Positions 21,401-30,560 are shown, counted from the stretch's first letter. The stretch is DNA of 64,000 nucleotides from Legionella bononiensis (GCF_016786215.1 NZ_JADOBG010000002.1:62001-126000); one strand, 5' to 3'. The notes: a model not told the origin generated them from the sequence alone. Translations and numbers: made by a program.

Positions 21401-21535
21401 CTTCGAGGAAGTTAACGGTTGTGTTGAGGCACCATGTTGCTCATGCTGGGCAAACACAGCAGAAGAACCGAGCAGTAAAAAGGAAAAAATAAAGCAATAA
21501 TTCCTAATTGAACAACGCAAATCCTTTTGTAACAT
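18449..21535 (-). CDS. CopA-CopB fusion: multicopper oxidase joined to outer-membrane barrel
   Basis: 1028 residues from the ATG at 21535 (GGAAGGATGG in front). Signal peptide 1-29 is Sec-like with no twin arginine. A CopA-type multicopper oxidase follows: HWHG at 137-140, HAH at 179-181, a Met/His/Ser-rich insert at about 413-616 with tandem repeats, then the third cupredoxin domain with HPMHIHGHWF (709-718) and HCHHLLHMTAGM (757-768), so all copper ligands look present. Where CopA should end, about 215 residues follow that match CopB, the outer-membrane copper protein (GLYGPDYNKLQLYTEDAE, FYWHLISQFWAVKGGVNYF, terminal Phe). The two are normally separate genes. DUF2231 precedes it by 26 bp. 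Confidence 0.92.
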   Translation of the reverse strand: MLQKDLRCSIRNYCFIFSFLLLGSSAVFAQHEQHGASTQPLTSSKSTPSQSKPAQYKMEQPTTKKQSPKAVTPLTITGGAKRTVNLVVAYKTVNFAGKPRRAIAVNGQIPAPTLHFKEGDDVTINVYNHLDEGTSIHWHGLLVPWQMDGVDGVSQKPIPPGGVFHYRFKLYQRGTYWYHAHAKVQEQEGLYGTFIIDPPNPPSYHYTKDYVVVLSDWSNTPAEQVLANLKKDGDYYGPRFPLQPSLMKFLHDYRKASSEERKKLIADYKMMQQMRMSIYDLSDVAYDAYLLNGHPKSHPWTAPVKVGDRVRLRFIGAGASTIYRVKIPDAKVEMVHIQGNDVTPYPIEDFWIAPGETYDILVTIQKNEPYIIYAESIDTLGKAYGALVTHPNQVVNYQHVTPFPEPLPVTREMMANMMQSMNSGGMSGNQQHALMNKKTSSTAMKPSMTMPSHSQAMSSQSANHSMSSKTIQKKMDNASNHSAHTSSMKSKSSSTSMNKSMDMPGMNHGAMSQSKTPNSAQMKSDPSSTLMNKSMAMPGMNHSAMGQSKKSHSAQMKSDSSSTAMNNSMAMPDMNHSAMSQSKTSHSANDMSMNRNMKSDRPMEHGMSMNDSMNMQMPIEPTIIGDKIEPPDSAKATTLGTKYQELKAAVKTNNPNKPVDGIIKMELFGYMDRYIWFINGLPEYKAKPILIEPGKRYRIIFTNNSMMRHPMHIHGHWFILRNGHGAYDPLLHTIEVAPGATAVADFDTEASGQWFFHCHHLLHMTAGMARVFQYTTIIEIAKGTRKPDNYAYQQAYINRPVVREDEVMPLDASLIKHPAGHHQGFYRSSYIELGEDPFHNAQEMTFRGLYGPDYNKLQLYTEDAEIYKGTVENADIDVFYWHLISQFWAVKGGVNYFYRPGGPYWQPGIGIEGLMPWYIDTNIRTYYRDGSVKFDIQLARANQLTNNFFFLTGLRSILATHTVVKNEIGNGLNQMRYILRPYYRLKPGLNIFTEYEHDEEYGALKRILRSQGEPTTQDTITLGVAVLF
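19760..20047 (-). repeat. 102-bp tandem repeats encoding Met-rich units
   Basis: Two full 34-residue units and a partial third (20047-19946, 19945-19844, 19843-19760) follow each other in frame within the CopA-CopB gene. Each contains MNKSMAMPGMNHSAM-like cores. Units differ at several positions, so the array is not recent. Met/His clusters of this kind bind Cu(I)/Cu(II) in CopA proteins. Confidence 0.8.
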
Positions 21536-21561
21536 GTTTCCATCCTTCCATAAAAATCGTA

Positions 21562-22089
21562 TTAATGCGGTGATACCGTCTTTTCTGCTGTGACAGGCAA
21601 AACACCATACCCATGCCGATAGACTAATTCCGCCCCATACCAAGCGGTTGTGAGCAACAGCACTTGCACAAGGAATAAAGCCATTAAGAAGAGCAGCGTC
21701 GGTTTTTGGTGTTTAATATAACGCCAAACAACCCAAAACGCCATAAGTAAAATGACACTTGCAGTAGCCAGTGCCCAGTTGCGGTGAATCACTTTTACGG
21801 CGTGCGCCATAGCACCATGTTTTACCGTATAAAAGGCATAAAACCCAGCGGACACGGTGGTCATCGTGCTCAATGCGGCCAGCCATAAACACCAACGCGC
21901 CACAATTTCCAATTCGACAATCAATGGCTTGGTGTTCCAATGAATGTAAGAGGATACATAGGTTAGGGCATAAAGAATCACCGAAACAGTAAATAAGGCC
22001 ACGGTAAAATGGACAAAAATGGGGTGCCAATTGGGGATAATTTCTATCATGGTCGATGCGTTCCTTATTCCAGTTTGGGGAACCAACAT
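21562..22089 (-). CDS. DUF2231-like membrane protein
   Basis: Up to 175 residues, four hydrophobic helices and the family's opening motif HPIFVHFTVALF. Members are often linked to redox or metal genes; the function is unknown, though some appear to bind heme b through conserved His. The start used is the ATG at 22089 with GAGGG in front; the ATG at 22050 is an alternative that starts closer to the domain. It is the first gene of an operon with CopA-CopB. Confidence 0.75.
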   Translation of the reverse strand: MLVPQTGIRNASTMIEIIPNWHPIFVHFTVALFTVSVILYALTYVSSYIHWNTKPLIVELEIVARWCLWLAALSTMTTVSAGFYAFYTVKHGAMAHAVKVIHRNWALATASVILLMAFWVVWRYIKHQKPTLLFLMALFLVQVLLLTTAWYGAELVYRHGYGVLPVTAEKTVSPH

Positions 22090-22110
22090 CCCATTCCCTC
22101 GTTTCTTCTT

Positions 22111-22135
22111 ATAAAAAAATAGCCAAATGGCTATT
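22111..22135 (-). terminator. Hairpin plus T-run on minus strand
   Basis: On the minus strand, AATAGCCATTTGGCTATT is followed by a run of T, the form of an intrinsic terminator. It sits 5' of the DUF2231 start, so it may stop transcripts from the hydrolase gene upstream, or act as an attenuator for the copper operon. Confidence 0.5.
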
Positions 22136-22277
22136 CAGTTGACCCCTTTTTATTTCTTATTTTTGTTCATTGAATCGTATCCGTTATGCTAAATGTCAGA
22201 GATGAAAATAGCAACAATAAACCGGGTTGTCTTTAGTCGTTGGCAAGGACAAGAACAATCATTTTGAAGGAATTGTT

Positions 22278-22430
22278 ATGAACGCTAAGGATTGTTTTGT
22301 AGAGAATGACTACGAAGAAAAAGCTCGAGAAACTAACCCTCTTTTTGATGAGAAAGGGGTTCATGAAGCGGACTTAGAGAGTGAAATGAACCTTGACGAG
22401 GAATTTGATGCCATACGCTCCATGAATTAA
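22278..22430 (+). CDS. Small acidic hypothetical protein (50 aa)
   Basis: 50 residues from the ATG at 22278, preceded by GAAGGA eight bases upstream. The sequence is soluble, strongly acidic (many Glu and Asp) and has no recognisable motif. It is convergent with the PHA-synthase-like gene, with only 12 bp between their ends. The good ribosome-binding site and compositional bias favour a real gene. Function unknown. Confidence 0.5.
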   Translation: MNAKDCFVENDYEEKARETNPLFDEKGVHEADLESEMNLDEEFDAIRSMN

Positions 22431-22442
22431 TTTCCTCGCCTG

Positions 22443-24122
22443 TTAATCGGGATCCTTATAAAGGGCTTCAAACCAATTTGCCATCACGTCATTACGCATG
22501 ATTCGGGAGGATTCCAACGAATCCCTCATCATCTGCGCAACACCATGCTCTATTTTTTTAAAACAATTGCTCTGTGTAGCCATGCGGCGATTGGCTTGAA
22601 TGGGTGGGCTTAATAGTTCGATTGCTTTCATCAGCGGATTCACTTTTTCAGAAAACACATAGCGACTTAGGCGCATGGGATGCGTTTTCTCAAGGCACCA
22701 GGATAAAAAAGGATTACTTAAGCTCTGCACGGAAGGTTGGATAACTTTTTGATAAATCGAGTCATTGGCTTCGGATGTTTGACGAACCTTGTCAAACTGT
22801 TGCGTGGAGCTCGTTGTGCAAAGTTCTGTGAGTTCGCGCGCTTCAAAACGCACATGATATTGTTCTTTACTGCAATCGGGATCGCCTGTTGGGTTAACGA
22901 TTATCATTTCATAAAGCCCTGGCTGCAATTGCTCAATGGCATCACTATGCTCTAAAATAGCACGATGGTGCAAACGAACGACCTTAGCCGATACAAAGAT
23001 TCCTAAATGCCCAACGGAAGGATGAAGCAGATACACCACTCGCTGTTTGGCCTTCTTCAATGCTTGTGTCGTAGGATAAATTGTTCTTATCCAATGTAAA
23101 GCCTGCCTCGGTGGGGTAATTTGATCGCCTTGGGAAGCAAAGAGAACAATAGGGCTTTGAATGCGTTTCAAATCGTAAACACATCCTTTATGAATCCGCA
23201 TTTCACCGCGCTCTAGTTGATTGCCAATAAAAAGATTATTCACGGTGGCCATTATCTCTTCCTGGCTAAATTGGTAAAACCCATTCCACCAGCGTTCAAA
23301 CTCCAAGAATCGCTCCTGCTCTGTGTCAATTTCATCAAATAAGCCATAATACTTATCCCAAATGGCTGTGGTGGGATTGAGTAACTCAAAATTAGAGACC
23401 AACCACGCCCCATCAAAGATCCCTTCTTTTAAATCCGATAGAAAACGGGCACTCCAGGAGCCACCCAAGAGTCCCCCTAATAACTGCATGGGATTGGCTT
23501 CTTCTTCGCTGTTGGACCAATAAGAAACCGGTGAGCCATTCATGACTGTCAAGCCAACCGATCTCGCGCAATCAGAGGCCAATAAAGCCAGCATCCAACC
23601 GGCTTGGCAATTGCCATAAAGAATGGGGGCTTTACCTTCATGCCAGGCTTGGACTTTTTCAACAAAATGGCGCAAAGTCATCAGGACATCGGCGAGCGTT
23701 TGATGAGGCACAGGATTAGGATAAAAAATAACAAAATACACAGGATGACCACTATGAAGTGCTACGCCCACTTCAGAGTCCCGTTTGAAACCACCAATCC
23801 CTGGCCCATGGCCTGATCTGGGATCCACAATAATCACCGGATGAGCATGAGGATCAAAACACTCTTCAAAGCACACATCACCGACCTCAAGAATTTTAAC
23901 CAATGCATAATTGGTTTTGGGTTCCAATGATTTCCCATCCAAAACTAATTCATATTTGAAATTAAGCAGTGGTGGCAACCCTTGTTGTTCGTGCTCCATC
24001 ATATTATTGGCGCGTTCACGCAAGGTATCCCAAAATAAAATAGAACGCTGCCAACAATCCAGTTGATAAGAAATAAAATCATGCCCCATTTGATAAGGCG
24101 AATCGGTGTTTTCCTTGTCCAT
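22443..24122 (-). CDS. PHA-synthase-like alpha/beta hydrolase (DUF3141-like)
   Basis: 559 residues. The nucleophile motif reads YGNCQAGW: a Cys in the lipase-box position, as in PHA synthases. VIIVDPRSGHGPGIGGFKRDSEVG and FASQGDQITPPRQAL (acid-loop region) and HPSVGHLGIF (His region) complete a likely Cys-Asp-His triad. This matches the DUF3141 family, distant PhaC relatives of unproven activity. It lies 107 bp after the RND-operon small gene and may be its last member. The PhaC-like start at the window's left edge is a possible functional companion. Confidence 0.8.
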   Translation of the reverse strand: MDKENTDSPYQMGHDFISYQLDCWQRSILFWDTLRERANNMMEHEQQGLPPLLNFKYELVLDGKSLEPKTNYALVKILEVGDVCFEECFDPHAHPVIIVDPRSGHGPGIGGFKRDSEVGVALHSGHPVYFVIFYPNPVPHQTLADVLMTLRHFVEKVQAWHEGKAPILYGNCQAGWMLALLASDCARSVGLTVMNGSPVSYWSNSEEEANPMQLLGGLLGGSWSARFLSDLKEGIFDGAWLVSNFELLNPTTAIWDKYYGLFDEIDTEQERFLEFERWWNGFYQFSQEEIMATVNNLFIGNQLERGEMRIHKGCVYDLKRIQSPIVLFASQGDQITPPRQALHWIRTIYPTTQALKKAKQRVVYLLHPSVGHLGIFVSAKVVRLHHRAILEHSDAIEQLQPGLYEMIIVNPTGDPDCSKEQYHVRFEARELTELCTTSSTQQFDKVRQTSEANDSIYQKVIQPSVQSLSNPFLSWCLEKTHPMRLSRYVFSEKVNPLMKAIELLSPPIQANRRMATQSNCFKKIEHGVAQMMRDSLESSRIMRNDVMANWFEALYKDPD

Positions 24123-24229
24123 GCGTCACCACCATCCTGAATAATCCACATCTTTATCTGTTGTGGACAGATTTTTACAAAAATGTTCAATCCATTGAAT
24201 TCCTGCACCCCTCATGACTCATTCCTTGA

Positions 24230-24670
24230 TTAATTAGGGGCATTGGGAGTATACAGCGCACGCAGCTGTGCTAACACTTTTTGCAATTTTTGCCAGTTGG
24301 CTTGCGTCCCTTCTTTATCATTGGCATCTCCTGTTTTATCAAGACGAGTCGCCAATTGACCAACATAGCTTAGATTTTGTTGCAGTGTCTTTTTCTGCTC
24401 CTCTGATAAATCCTTGCTTAAAGCAGGTAATGCATTGGCTAAATCACGAATGGCAAACGCATGCTCGTGTATGGACGTTAAATCATCCCCGCCTAATATT
24501 TGATTAATGGATGCAGAATGCTTGTCTATTGCTTCCCAAATGGCTGGGACGGTTTTAGGAATAGATTCAGTTGGATTAGCAAAAACCTGGGAGCTCCCGA
24601 AAACCATCAAAACACTGGCTATAAGCCCCAACCAGAAGTGGTTTTTTTGTTTCAAAGTAATGTGCTTCAT
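24230..24670 (-). CDS. Periplasmic helical protein of RND operon
   Basis: 146 residues with a Sec signal peptide cut near QVFA-NP. The mature part is wholly helical and rich in Lys, Gln and Ala, without Cys or Met clusters. Its ATG overlaps the stop of the RND pump gene by four bases, so it is co-translated with the efflux system. Function unknown; its place suggests an accessory or metal-buffer role. Confidence 0.7.
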   Translation of the reverse strand: MKHITLKQKNHFWLGLIASVLMVFGSSQVFANPTESIPKTVPAIWEAIDKHSASINQILGGDDLTSIHEHAFAIRDLANALPALSKDLSEEQKKTLQQNLSYVGQLATRLDKTGDANDKEGTQANWQKLQKVLAQLRALYTPNAPN

Positions 24671-27600
24671 GTTATTTCTCCTTGTTCTGTTTCATTGAAT
24701 TGCATCCGTTTTTTTCGCCATACTTCAATGGCGTTATACACCGTAGGTACTACCAACATATTGAGAACCGTAGAAGTCAATAACCCACCTAAAAGCACTT
24801 GGGCCAAAGGTCGTTCAAGTTCCTTTCCGGCAGGCGAACCCCACAACAAAGGAATCAAGCCCAGTGCCGCTGTAGCAGCTGTCATTAATACGGGCACCAA
24901 GCGGTCCATGGTGCCATCAATGACCACCTGCTCCCGAGTTTTTCCCTGCAATCGTAATTGATTATAGTGGCTCACCAAAATAATGCCATTTCTCGCCGCA
25001 ATTCCAAACAGCGTAATAAACCCAATCATGGCGGCCACACTCATCTCGCCACTCACCACAAACAATGAAATGACCCCACCAATAAGTGCCAAGGGCAAAT
25101 TAAACATCACCAATAAAGCCTCTCGAAACGTCCCAAACGCTTTATGCAGCAAAATCAGCATCACAAAAATCACCAAGCCACCAAAAACCAAAATCACTCT
25201 GGAGGCTTGTTGCTGGCTTTCAAATTGGCCGCCGTATTGAATAAAATAACCAGTGGGTAGTTTGATTTTTTCCTGCACTTCTTGTTGCACTTCAGCAATC
25301 ACGCTACCTAAATCCCGCCCCTCCACATTAAAAGAAATCACCAGCAACCGTTGCACGTTCTCACGATTAATTGCAAAAGGTTGCGGTTCCAATGCAATCT
25401 CAGCCACAGCCCGCAATGGGATTTGCGTAATGGTATTTTGCCCCACGCCATGAGCATCAATCAGCATGTTTTGAATGTTCTTGACGCTGTCACGCCCTGG
25501 TTTATCCATTCGAAGATACAAATCAAACGTGCGTTGCCCCTCTAAAACGCTGGAAACACTCACGCCATTCAGAAGCACTTGCACGTCTTCCGAAATCTGC
25601 CCCACATTGACTCCATAGCGCGCTGCTTTTTCGCGATCGAGTTGAATCACCAATTGAGGGACTTTAATCTGTTGTTCCTTATTCACATCCACCACCCCTG
25701 GTACTGATTTTAACAGGGTCTCCATCGATTGTCCTAGTTCATTGAGTGTGGATAAATTATCCCCAAAAATCTTAACGGCCACTTGAGCGCGTACCCCAGA
25801 AAGCACTTCATCCATACGATGAGCAATGAATTGCCCCACGTTAAATACGGCTCCAGGAATATTCGCCAAATCCGCACGAATGCGACGCAGCAATTCATCA
25901 GGTCTCATGGACTTGTCTTTATCAAAGTTAAGAAGCACATCAAATTCACTGATGTTGGGTGGTAGCGCATCTTCATCAAGCTCACTGCGCCCTGCCCGCT
26001 GCGCAATGGAAATCACTTGCGGATAGCGAAGCAATGCTTTTTGTACTTGTTGACCTAAACGCATGGATTCATTAAGGGAGGTTCCCGGCAAGGTACTCAT
26101 CACGACAATAAAGTTGCCTTCATGAAACTCCGGTAAAAAAGACGTGCCAAAAAAAGGAAGTAACGCCAGTGCAAAGACAAAAGCCGATAATGCAAACGCA
26201 AGAACCATTTTGCAGTGGGCAATAGACCATTGGAGTGCTGTTAAAAAATGCTTTTTAAGCCACAAGACAAAGCGAGTTTCGGACTCCGCCTGATGGTTAC
26301 CTTCCTTTTCTACGGCATAATGCCGTTCCTTATTCGATAAAGCGTGCAGACTCACTTCAACATCTTGCTGTTTTTCTTGACCACACACCAGTAACCAGTA
26401 ACACAAAGCAGGAACCATAGTGATGGAGACCACGAGAGAGCCCAATACCGAGGCAATGTAGGCAATGGCTAAGGGGCTAAAAATATGCTCAGCAATCCCC
26501 GATAAAAAGAAGATGGGTAAAAAAACCAAACTAATGATAATCGTGGCATAAACCACTGAACTTCGAATTTCAAGCACCGCATCAAAAACTACTTGTATGG
26601 TGGGTAAAGGATGGGCTTCCTGACGATTAATCCGTAAACGGTGCACCACGTTTTCCACCGTAATGATGCCGTCATCGACTACTTCTCCAATGGCAATGGC
26701 CATACCACCTAAGGTCATGGAATTGATGCCAATACCAAAATAATGAAGCACTAGAATACCCACTACGAACGAAACGGGCATCGAAAGGAACGTAATAAAC
26801 GAAGCGCGCCAATTCATCAAAAAAACAAAAAGAACCGCAATAACAATCACAGCCCCTTCAAGCAAAGCCCGAGTTAAATTGTGAATGGCAGATTCAATAA
26901 AGCTGGTTTGGCGAAACACATTAGTCATTAAGGTCACATCGTGAGGCAAGGACTTTTTAATTTCCGCAAGTGCTTTTTCGACTTTCTCTGTGGTCGTGAC
27001 CGTATCAGCCCCATAGGCTTTAGAAATTGTCCCAATCACCGCATTTTGGGTATTATAAGCTCCATCACCTCGCTTAATTTCTCCACCAAAAGCAACATTT
27101 GCCACATTATTCATGGTAATAGGTACCCCATTACGAACCACAATCAATGTTTTTTTGATGTCTTTAAGCGTCTTAATCCGCCCAAGGGTACTCACTACGA
27201 ATTCGGTTCCTGCCTGGTGAACAAAGGCACCGGGTACGTTTTGATTCGCCGATGTCAGCGCTTGTCGCACGTCTTCCACCGAGATTCGATAAGCGAGCAT
27301 ACGCTCAGGAATGAGGCGCACCTGGTATTGCTTGACCTCACCACCCAGGGAAACTACAGAAGCTACGCCACCTAATGCTAGAATCCTGGGACGAATCGTC
27401 CAATCCGAAATAGTGCGCAAGGTTTCAGGACTTTCGGTGCGGCTCACCAACGCATATTTGACCAACCACCCCACGGCAGACGTAACCGGTAACATGATGG
27501 GTGACTCAACGCCAGGAGGGAGGCGATTGACTACTTGTTGAATGCGTTCATTAACTAACTGGCGATTACGATAAATGTCAGTTTGGTCGTCAAACACCAC

Positions 27601-27882
27601 CGTGATGGTGGACAGTCCCACAGACGTTTTAGAGCGCACACTAACCACCCCTGGCGTGCCATTAATCGCACTTTCCAAAGGATAAGTAATTAAAGTTTCT
27701 ACATCTTGCGTGGCCATGCCAGGCGCTTGCGTTTGCACCACCACTTGCGGTGGGGCAAATTCGGGAAACACATCTACTGGCATTTGTTTTAAAGTATAAC
27801 CACCCAGCAAACAAAGAATAATCGTTAAGGCCAAAATCAAGGGGCGATTATGTAACGACCAGGCAATTAAGTGCGTAAACAT
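24667..27882 (-). CDS. CzcA/CusA-family heavy-metal RND efflux pump
   Basis: 1071 residues. Inner-membrane proton-driven pump with twelve expected helices; the TM4 region GGMAIAIGEVVDDGIITVENV carries the acidic residues for proton coupling, and PVDVFPEFAPPQVVVQTQAPGMA opens the porter domain. It sits in the order outer-membrane factor, adaptor, pump. The substrate metal cannot be fixed from sequence; the window's other genes suggest copper, silver or divalent cations. It starts one base before the adaptor's stop region. Confidence 0.92.
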   Translation of the reverse strand: MFTHLIAWSLHNRPLILALTIILCLLGGYTLKQMPVDVFPEFAPPQVVVQTQAPGMATQDVETLITYPLESAINGTPGVVSVRSKTSVGLSTITVVFDDQTDIYRNRQLVNERIQQVVNRLPPGVESPIMLPVTSAVGWLVKYALVSRTESPETLRTISDWTIRPRILALGGVASVVSLGGEVKQYQVRLIPERMLAYRISVEDVRQALTSANQNVPGAFVHQAGTEFVVSTLGRIKTLKDIKKTLIVVRNGVPITMNNVANVAFGGEIKRGDGAYNTQNAVIGTISKAYGADTVTTTEKVEKALAEIKKSLPHDVTLMTNVFRQTSFIESAIHNLTRALLEGAVIVIAVLFVFLMNWRASFITFLSMPVSFVVGILVLHYFGIGINSMTLGGMAIAIGEVVDDGIITVENVVHRLRINRQEAHPLPTIQVVFDAVLEIRSSVVYATIIISLVFLPIFFLSGIAEHIFSPLAIAYIASVLGSLVVSITMVPALCYWLLVCGQEKQQDVEVSLHALSNKERHYAVEKEGNHQAESETRFVLWLKKHFLTALQWSIAHCKMVLAFALSAFVFALALLPFFGTSFLPEFHEGNFIVVMSTLPGTSLNESMRLGQQVQKALLRYPQVISIAQRAGRSELDEDALPPNISEFDVLLNFDKDKSMRPDELLRRIRADLANIPGAVFNVGQFIAHRMDEVLSGVRAQVAVKIFGDNLSTLNELGQSMETLLKSVPGVVDVNKEQQIKVPQLVIQLDREKAARYGVNVGQISEDVQVLLNGVSVSSVLEGQRTFDLYLRMDKPGRDSVKNIQNMLIDAHGVGQNTITQIPLRAVAEIALEPQPFAINRENVQRLLVISFNVEGRDLGSVIAEVQQEVQEKIKLPTGYFIQYGGQFESQQQASRVILVFGGLVIFVMLILLHKAFGTFREALLVMFNLPLALIGGVISLFVVSGEMSVAAMIGFITLFGIAARNGIILVSHYNQLRLQGKTREQVVIDGTMDRLVPVLMTAATAALGLIPLLWGSPAGKELERPLAQVLLGGLLTSTVLNMLVVPTVYNAIEVWRKKRMQFNETEQGEIT

Positions 27883-28851
27883 TTAGTGAGGCTCCTCTTG
27901 GCCTGAATGAGGCTTACTACCCCCACTCAACCACAAAGTATAAAGCTCACGATGTCCTTGCGTCACAACAAGGTCGCCAGGAACTAGCCCGTCTTTAATT
28001 TCTGAATACTCATCATCCACGGCACCCATTTGAACAACGACGCGATCATAAATATCCTTATTTTGCACAAAAACAAACGACTCGTTATCTGCCTGCAACA
28101 CGGCCGCATTGGGTACGGCAAGTGCTGCTTCATTACGCGCTAAAATGACGTTGGCGCGTACAAACATTCCGGGCTTTAGGAGTTTCTCTTCATTATCCAA
28201 GGTGATGCGCACATTCACGGTACGGGTTAAGGAGTCAAGATTGGGTTCAATTAAAGTCACTTGGCCTGGAAAAGTTCGCTTGGGGTAACTTAGGGCATGA
28301 ACATTCACTTCTTGCCCTACCTTAATCTTATCTAAATCTTCTTCATACACTTGAGCGATGACTAACAGTTTGTCGCGATTGCTGATGTGAAAAAGAACGG
28401 TGTTCGGTTCAACGGCTTGACCTAAGTTAATGTTCCTGGCATCAATGATGCCCGCAATGGGTGCCGTGACCGCAACACTTGGTGGAGGATTACCCACTAA
28501 TCTTGATTGCACTGTGGCTAAGCGTTGTCCTGCCTTGACATTATCTCCTAAATTCACATCAATGGCCGTCACACTTCCGCTAATCCGAATGCTAACATCC
28601 GCTTGCGCATCAGGTAACAATTGAATTTGGCCATTTAAACCAAGCATTTGCGCCATAGGACGATTGGTTGCTTCCACCACCTTGATGTCAAGCATCTTGG
28701 TTTGCTGGGGTGTTAAATGAACTGGGCCTTTAGCTCCTCCCTCACTCACTTCAATTTCTTCTCCATGGGCAAAGCACCCTTGAATAGGAAAGAGTAGACT
28801 AAGAAACAGACTAATTAATGCCATCCTTCTCATGCGCTGTTGCCATCTCAT
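27883..28851 (-). CDS. RND periplasmic adaptor (CzcB/CusB type)
   Basis: 322 residues. Barrel-sandwich and beta-barrel segments typical of membrane-fusion proteins are visible (VSIRISGSVTAIDVNLGDNVKAGQ, VTAPIAGIIDARNINLGQAVEP, LKPGMFVRANVIL). The N-terminal hydrophobic segment ends in PIQGC, so it may be a lipoprotein. Its ATG overlaps the outer-membrane-factor stop by four bases. It links the pump to the TolC-like channel across the periplasm. Confidence 0.9.
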   Translation of the reverse strand: MRWQQRMRRMALISLFLSLLFPIQGCFAHGEEIEVSEGGAKGPVHLTPQQTKMLDIKVVEATNRPMAQMLGLNGQIQLLPDAQADVSIRISGSVTAIDVNLGDNVKAGQRLATVQSRLVGNPPPSVAVTAPIAGIIDARNINLGQAVEPNTVLFHISNRDKLLVIAQVYEEDLDKIKVGQEVNVHALSYPKRTFPGQVTLIEPNLDSLTRTVNVRITLDNEEKLLKPGMFVRANVILARNEAALAVPNAAVLQADNESFVFVQNKDIYDRVVVQMGAVDDEYSEIKDGLVPGDLVVTQGHRELYTLWLSGGSKPHSGQEEPH

Positions 28852-30161
28852 TTACTATCCCCATTCCTTTGATACGCTAAATAAGGGCAAAACCCATTGG
28901 TTTTACCAGGACCAATAGCTGTACATAAAGCCACATACACTTGCAAATACTTTTCTAACGTGTTGAGATAAGTCGTTTGTAAATCATTTTGTTGTTTTTG
29001 TACTTGCAGCACATTCAAAAAAGAAATTTGTCCATTCTCATAAGAGTCACGAGCCAGTGTGACATTCTCAACCGCTAATTTCAGAGAAACCTGTTGCGTT
29101 TCCCTAAGACTCATTTGCAGCGCTTTTAATTGCCCATAGTTACTGGTTACTTCCGTCTCAATACTTAAATTCAAAGCACGCAAAGCCATTATTGCCTGAG
29201 TCCCTGTGTGACTTGCTTCTAAAATTCGCCCCTGATTACGATTAAACAGAGGAAGAGGCACGGAAAGAGTCACACCCAAAGTCCTATCGGCAGGTTGAGG
29301 TGGGCCCTCTTCGACCACAATTTTATCTTGTTGTACCCCAAGCCCTACCGTCCAATCAGCAAAACGCTCGGCTTTGGCCAAACGGCGATCGGCATTGGCG
29401 CGTTCAATCGATAATGCGATGGATTGACGGTCTGGACGATTTTTAAGCGCTAAGGCTTTTAAGCGGGGTAATTTAAGGAGCGTTCTCTCAGCGATAAAAT
29501 CCATCTTAAGGGATAAGGGTGAATTGGCTTCTCGCCCCATCAATTGATTCAGTAGCGCATATTGGCTAATACGAAGACTATGCAACAGGTGCTTTTCTTG
29601 CCCGATACGCAGATACTCAATGCGTGCCGCATTCTCATCCAGCTTTGAAATTTCAGCCGCGTGATAACGGTTATGAATCACATCAACAAGCTCTTGGTTT
29701 ATCCGTAATAAGTAATTCACCTGTTGCGTGCGACGCTCAGTAATCATCGCGGCATAAAATGCATTTGCTACTTTGGCGCTTAATTGGCGCTCTGCTTCCC
29801 TGATTTCTGCCATGGCTTTCAATACATCTAAACGCGCCACTGTCTTTTGCTTTGCAATACGCCCAGAAATAGGGAATGCTTGATTAAACCCAGCACTTCG
29901 TGAATATTCCCCTTCATCATTAAATAAGCGATCGTCGTTGTTGGAGAGGTTGAGGCTTGGATTGGGCCAAAGGCCAGCTTGTAGCAAACGGGCCTTGGCA
30001 ATAGCCACATTATAACGAGCGGCTTTTAAATCCTTGTTGTTTGCAAAAGCCATTTGAGTTATTTCCTGAAGAGTCCATGCCTTCCCCGCTGTTGCCAAAG
30101 AGGCATACAGCAACAGAAGAACGACCCTATAAGAAAACCGCCAAGCACGATGATATTCCAT
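28848..30161 (-). CDS. TolC-family outer-membrane efflux channel
   Basis: 437 residues from the ATG at 30161; the two codons upstream would use TTG. Signal peptide, then two copies of the outer-membrane efflux domain with long helices (for example LARDSYENGQISFLNVLQVQ, the usual hallmark). It forms the exit duct of the tripartite system with the two downstream genes. First gene of the efflux operon unless the DUF4156-like lipoprotein just upstream (24 bp) is included. Confidence 0.88.
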   Translation of the reverse strand: MEYHRAWRFSYRVVLLLLYASLATAGKAWTLQEITQMAFANNKDLKAARYNVAIAKARLLQAGLWPNPSLNLSNNDDRLFNDEGEYSRSAGFNQAFPISGRIAKQKTVARLDVLKAMAEIREAERQLSAKVANAFYAAMITERRTQQVNYLLRINQELVDVIHNRYHAAEISKLDENAARIEYLRIGQEKHLLHSLRISQYALLNQLMGREANSPLSLKMDFIAERTLLKLPRLKALALKNRPDRQSIALSIERANADRRLAKAERFADWTVGLGVQQDKIVVEEGPPQPADRTLGVTLSVPLPLFNRNQGRILEASHTGTQAIMALRALNLSIETEVTSNYGQLKALQMSLRETQQVSLKLAVENVTLARDSYENGQISFLNVLQVQKQQNDLQTTYLNTLEKYLQVYVALCTAIGPGKTNGFCPYLAYQRNGDSK

Positions 30162-30185
30162 AAACAATGGCTCAAAGAGGTCTAT

Positions 30186-30560
30186 CTATTGTTTTATCTT
30201 GCATCGGTAGGCTCGACCTACCATCCAATGGTCTGCCACGAAATCATTTTTGGGATTGCCTTCATAAGTTTGCTGATGTTGACTCACCAAAACCGTATTA
30301 GCACCTAATAACGCCGCTTCATTTCTTAGGATATTTCGTTCGTCCTTGATCAAATGCTCGTGTGATTGATAGGATTGGCTCATGCCATTGCGATCGTAGG
30401 CTCTGACTTCCCCTAAAAAAGTACAGCCTTTTGAGAGCTGACCTGACTGGAGAATGGTTACTTTTTCTCCTTCAGGGGTTAACTTGGCATTATAGGAACA
30501 ACCCACCAGAAAGGCGGGAATTATCACCAGGAGGGTGCGTTTCATCAGATAATGAGTCAT
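30186..30560 (-). CDS. DUF4156-like lipoprotein
   Basis: 124 residues; ATG at 30560 follows AAGGGA at 7 bp. Lipobox LVGC near residue 21. The mature part, with CTFLGEV and LIKDERNILRNEAALLGANTVLV, is of the YjeI/DUF4156 type of small envelope lipoproteins. A second Cys near the C-terminus could pair with the internal one. It is separated from the TolC-like gene by 24 bp on the same strand. Function unknown. Confidence 0.78.
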   Translation of the reverse strand: MTHYLMKRTLLVIIPAFLVGCSYNAKLTPEGEKVTILQSGQLSKGCTFLGEVRAYDRNGMSQSYQSHEHLIKDERNILRNEAALLGANTVLVSQHQQTYEGNPKNDFVADHWMVGRAYRCKIKQ

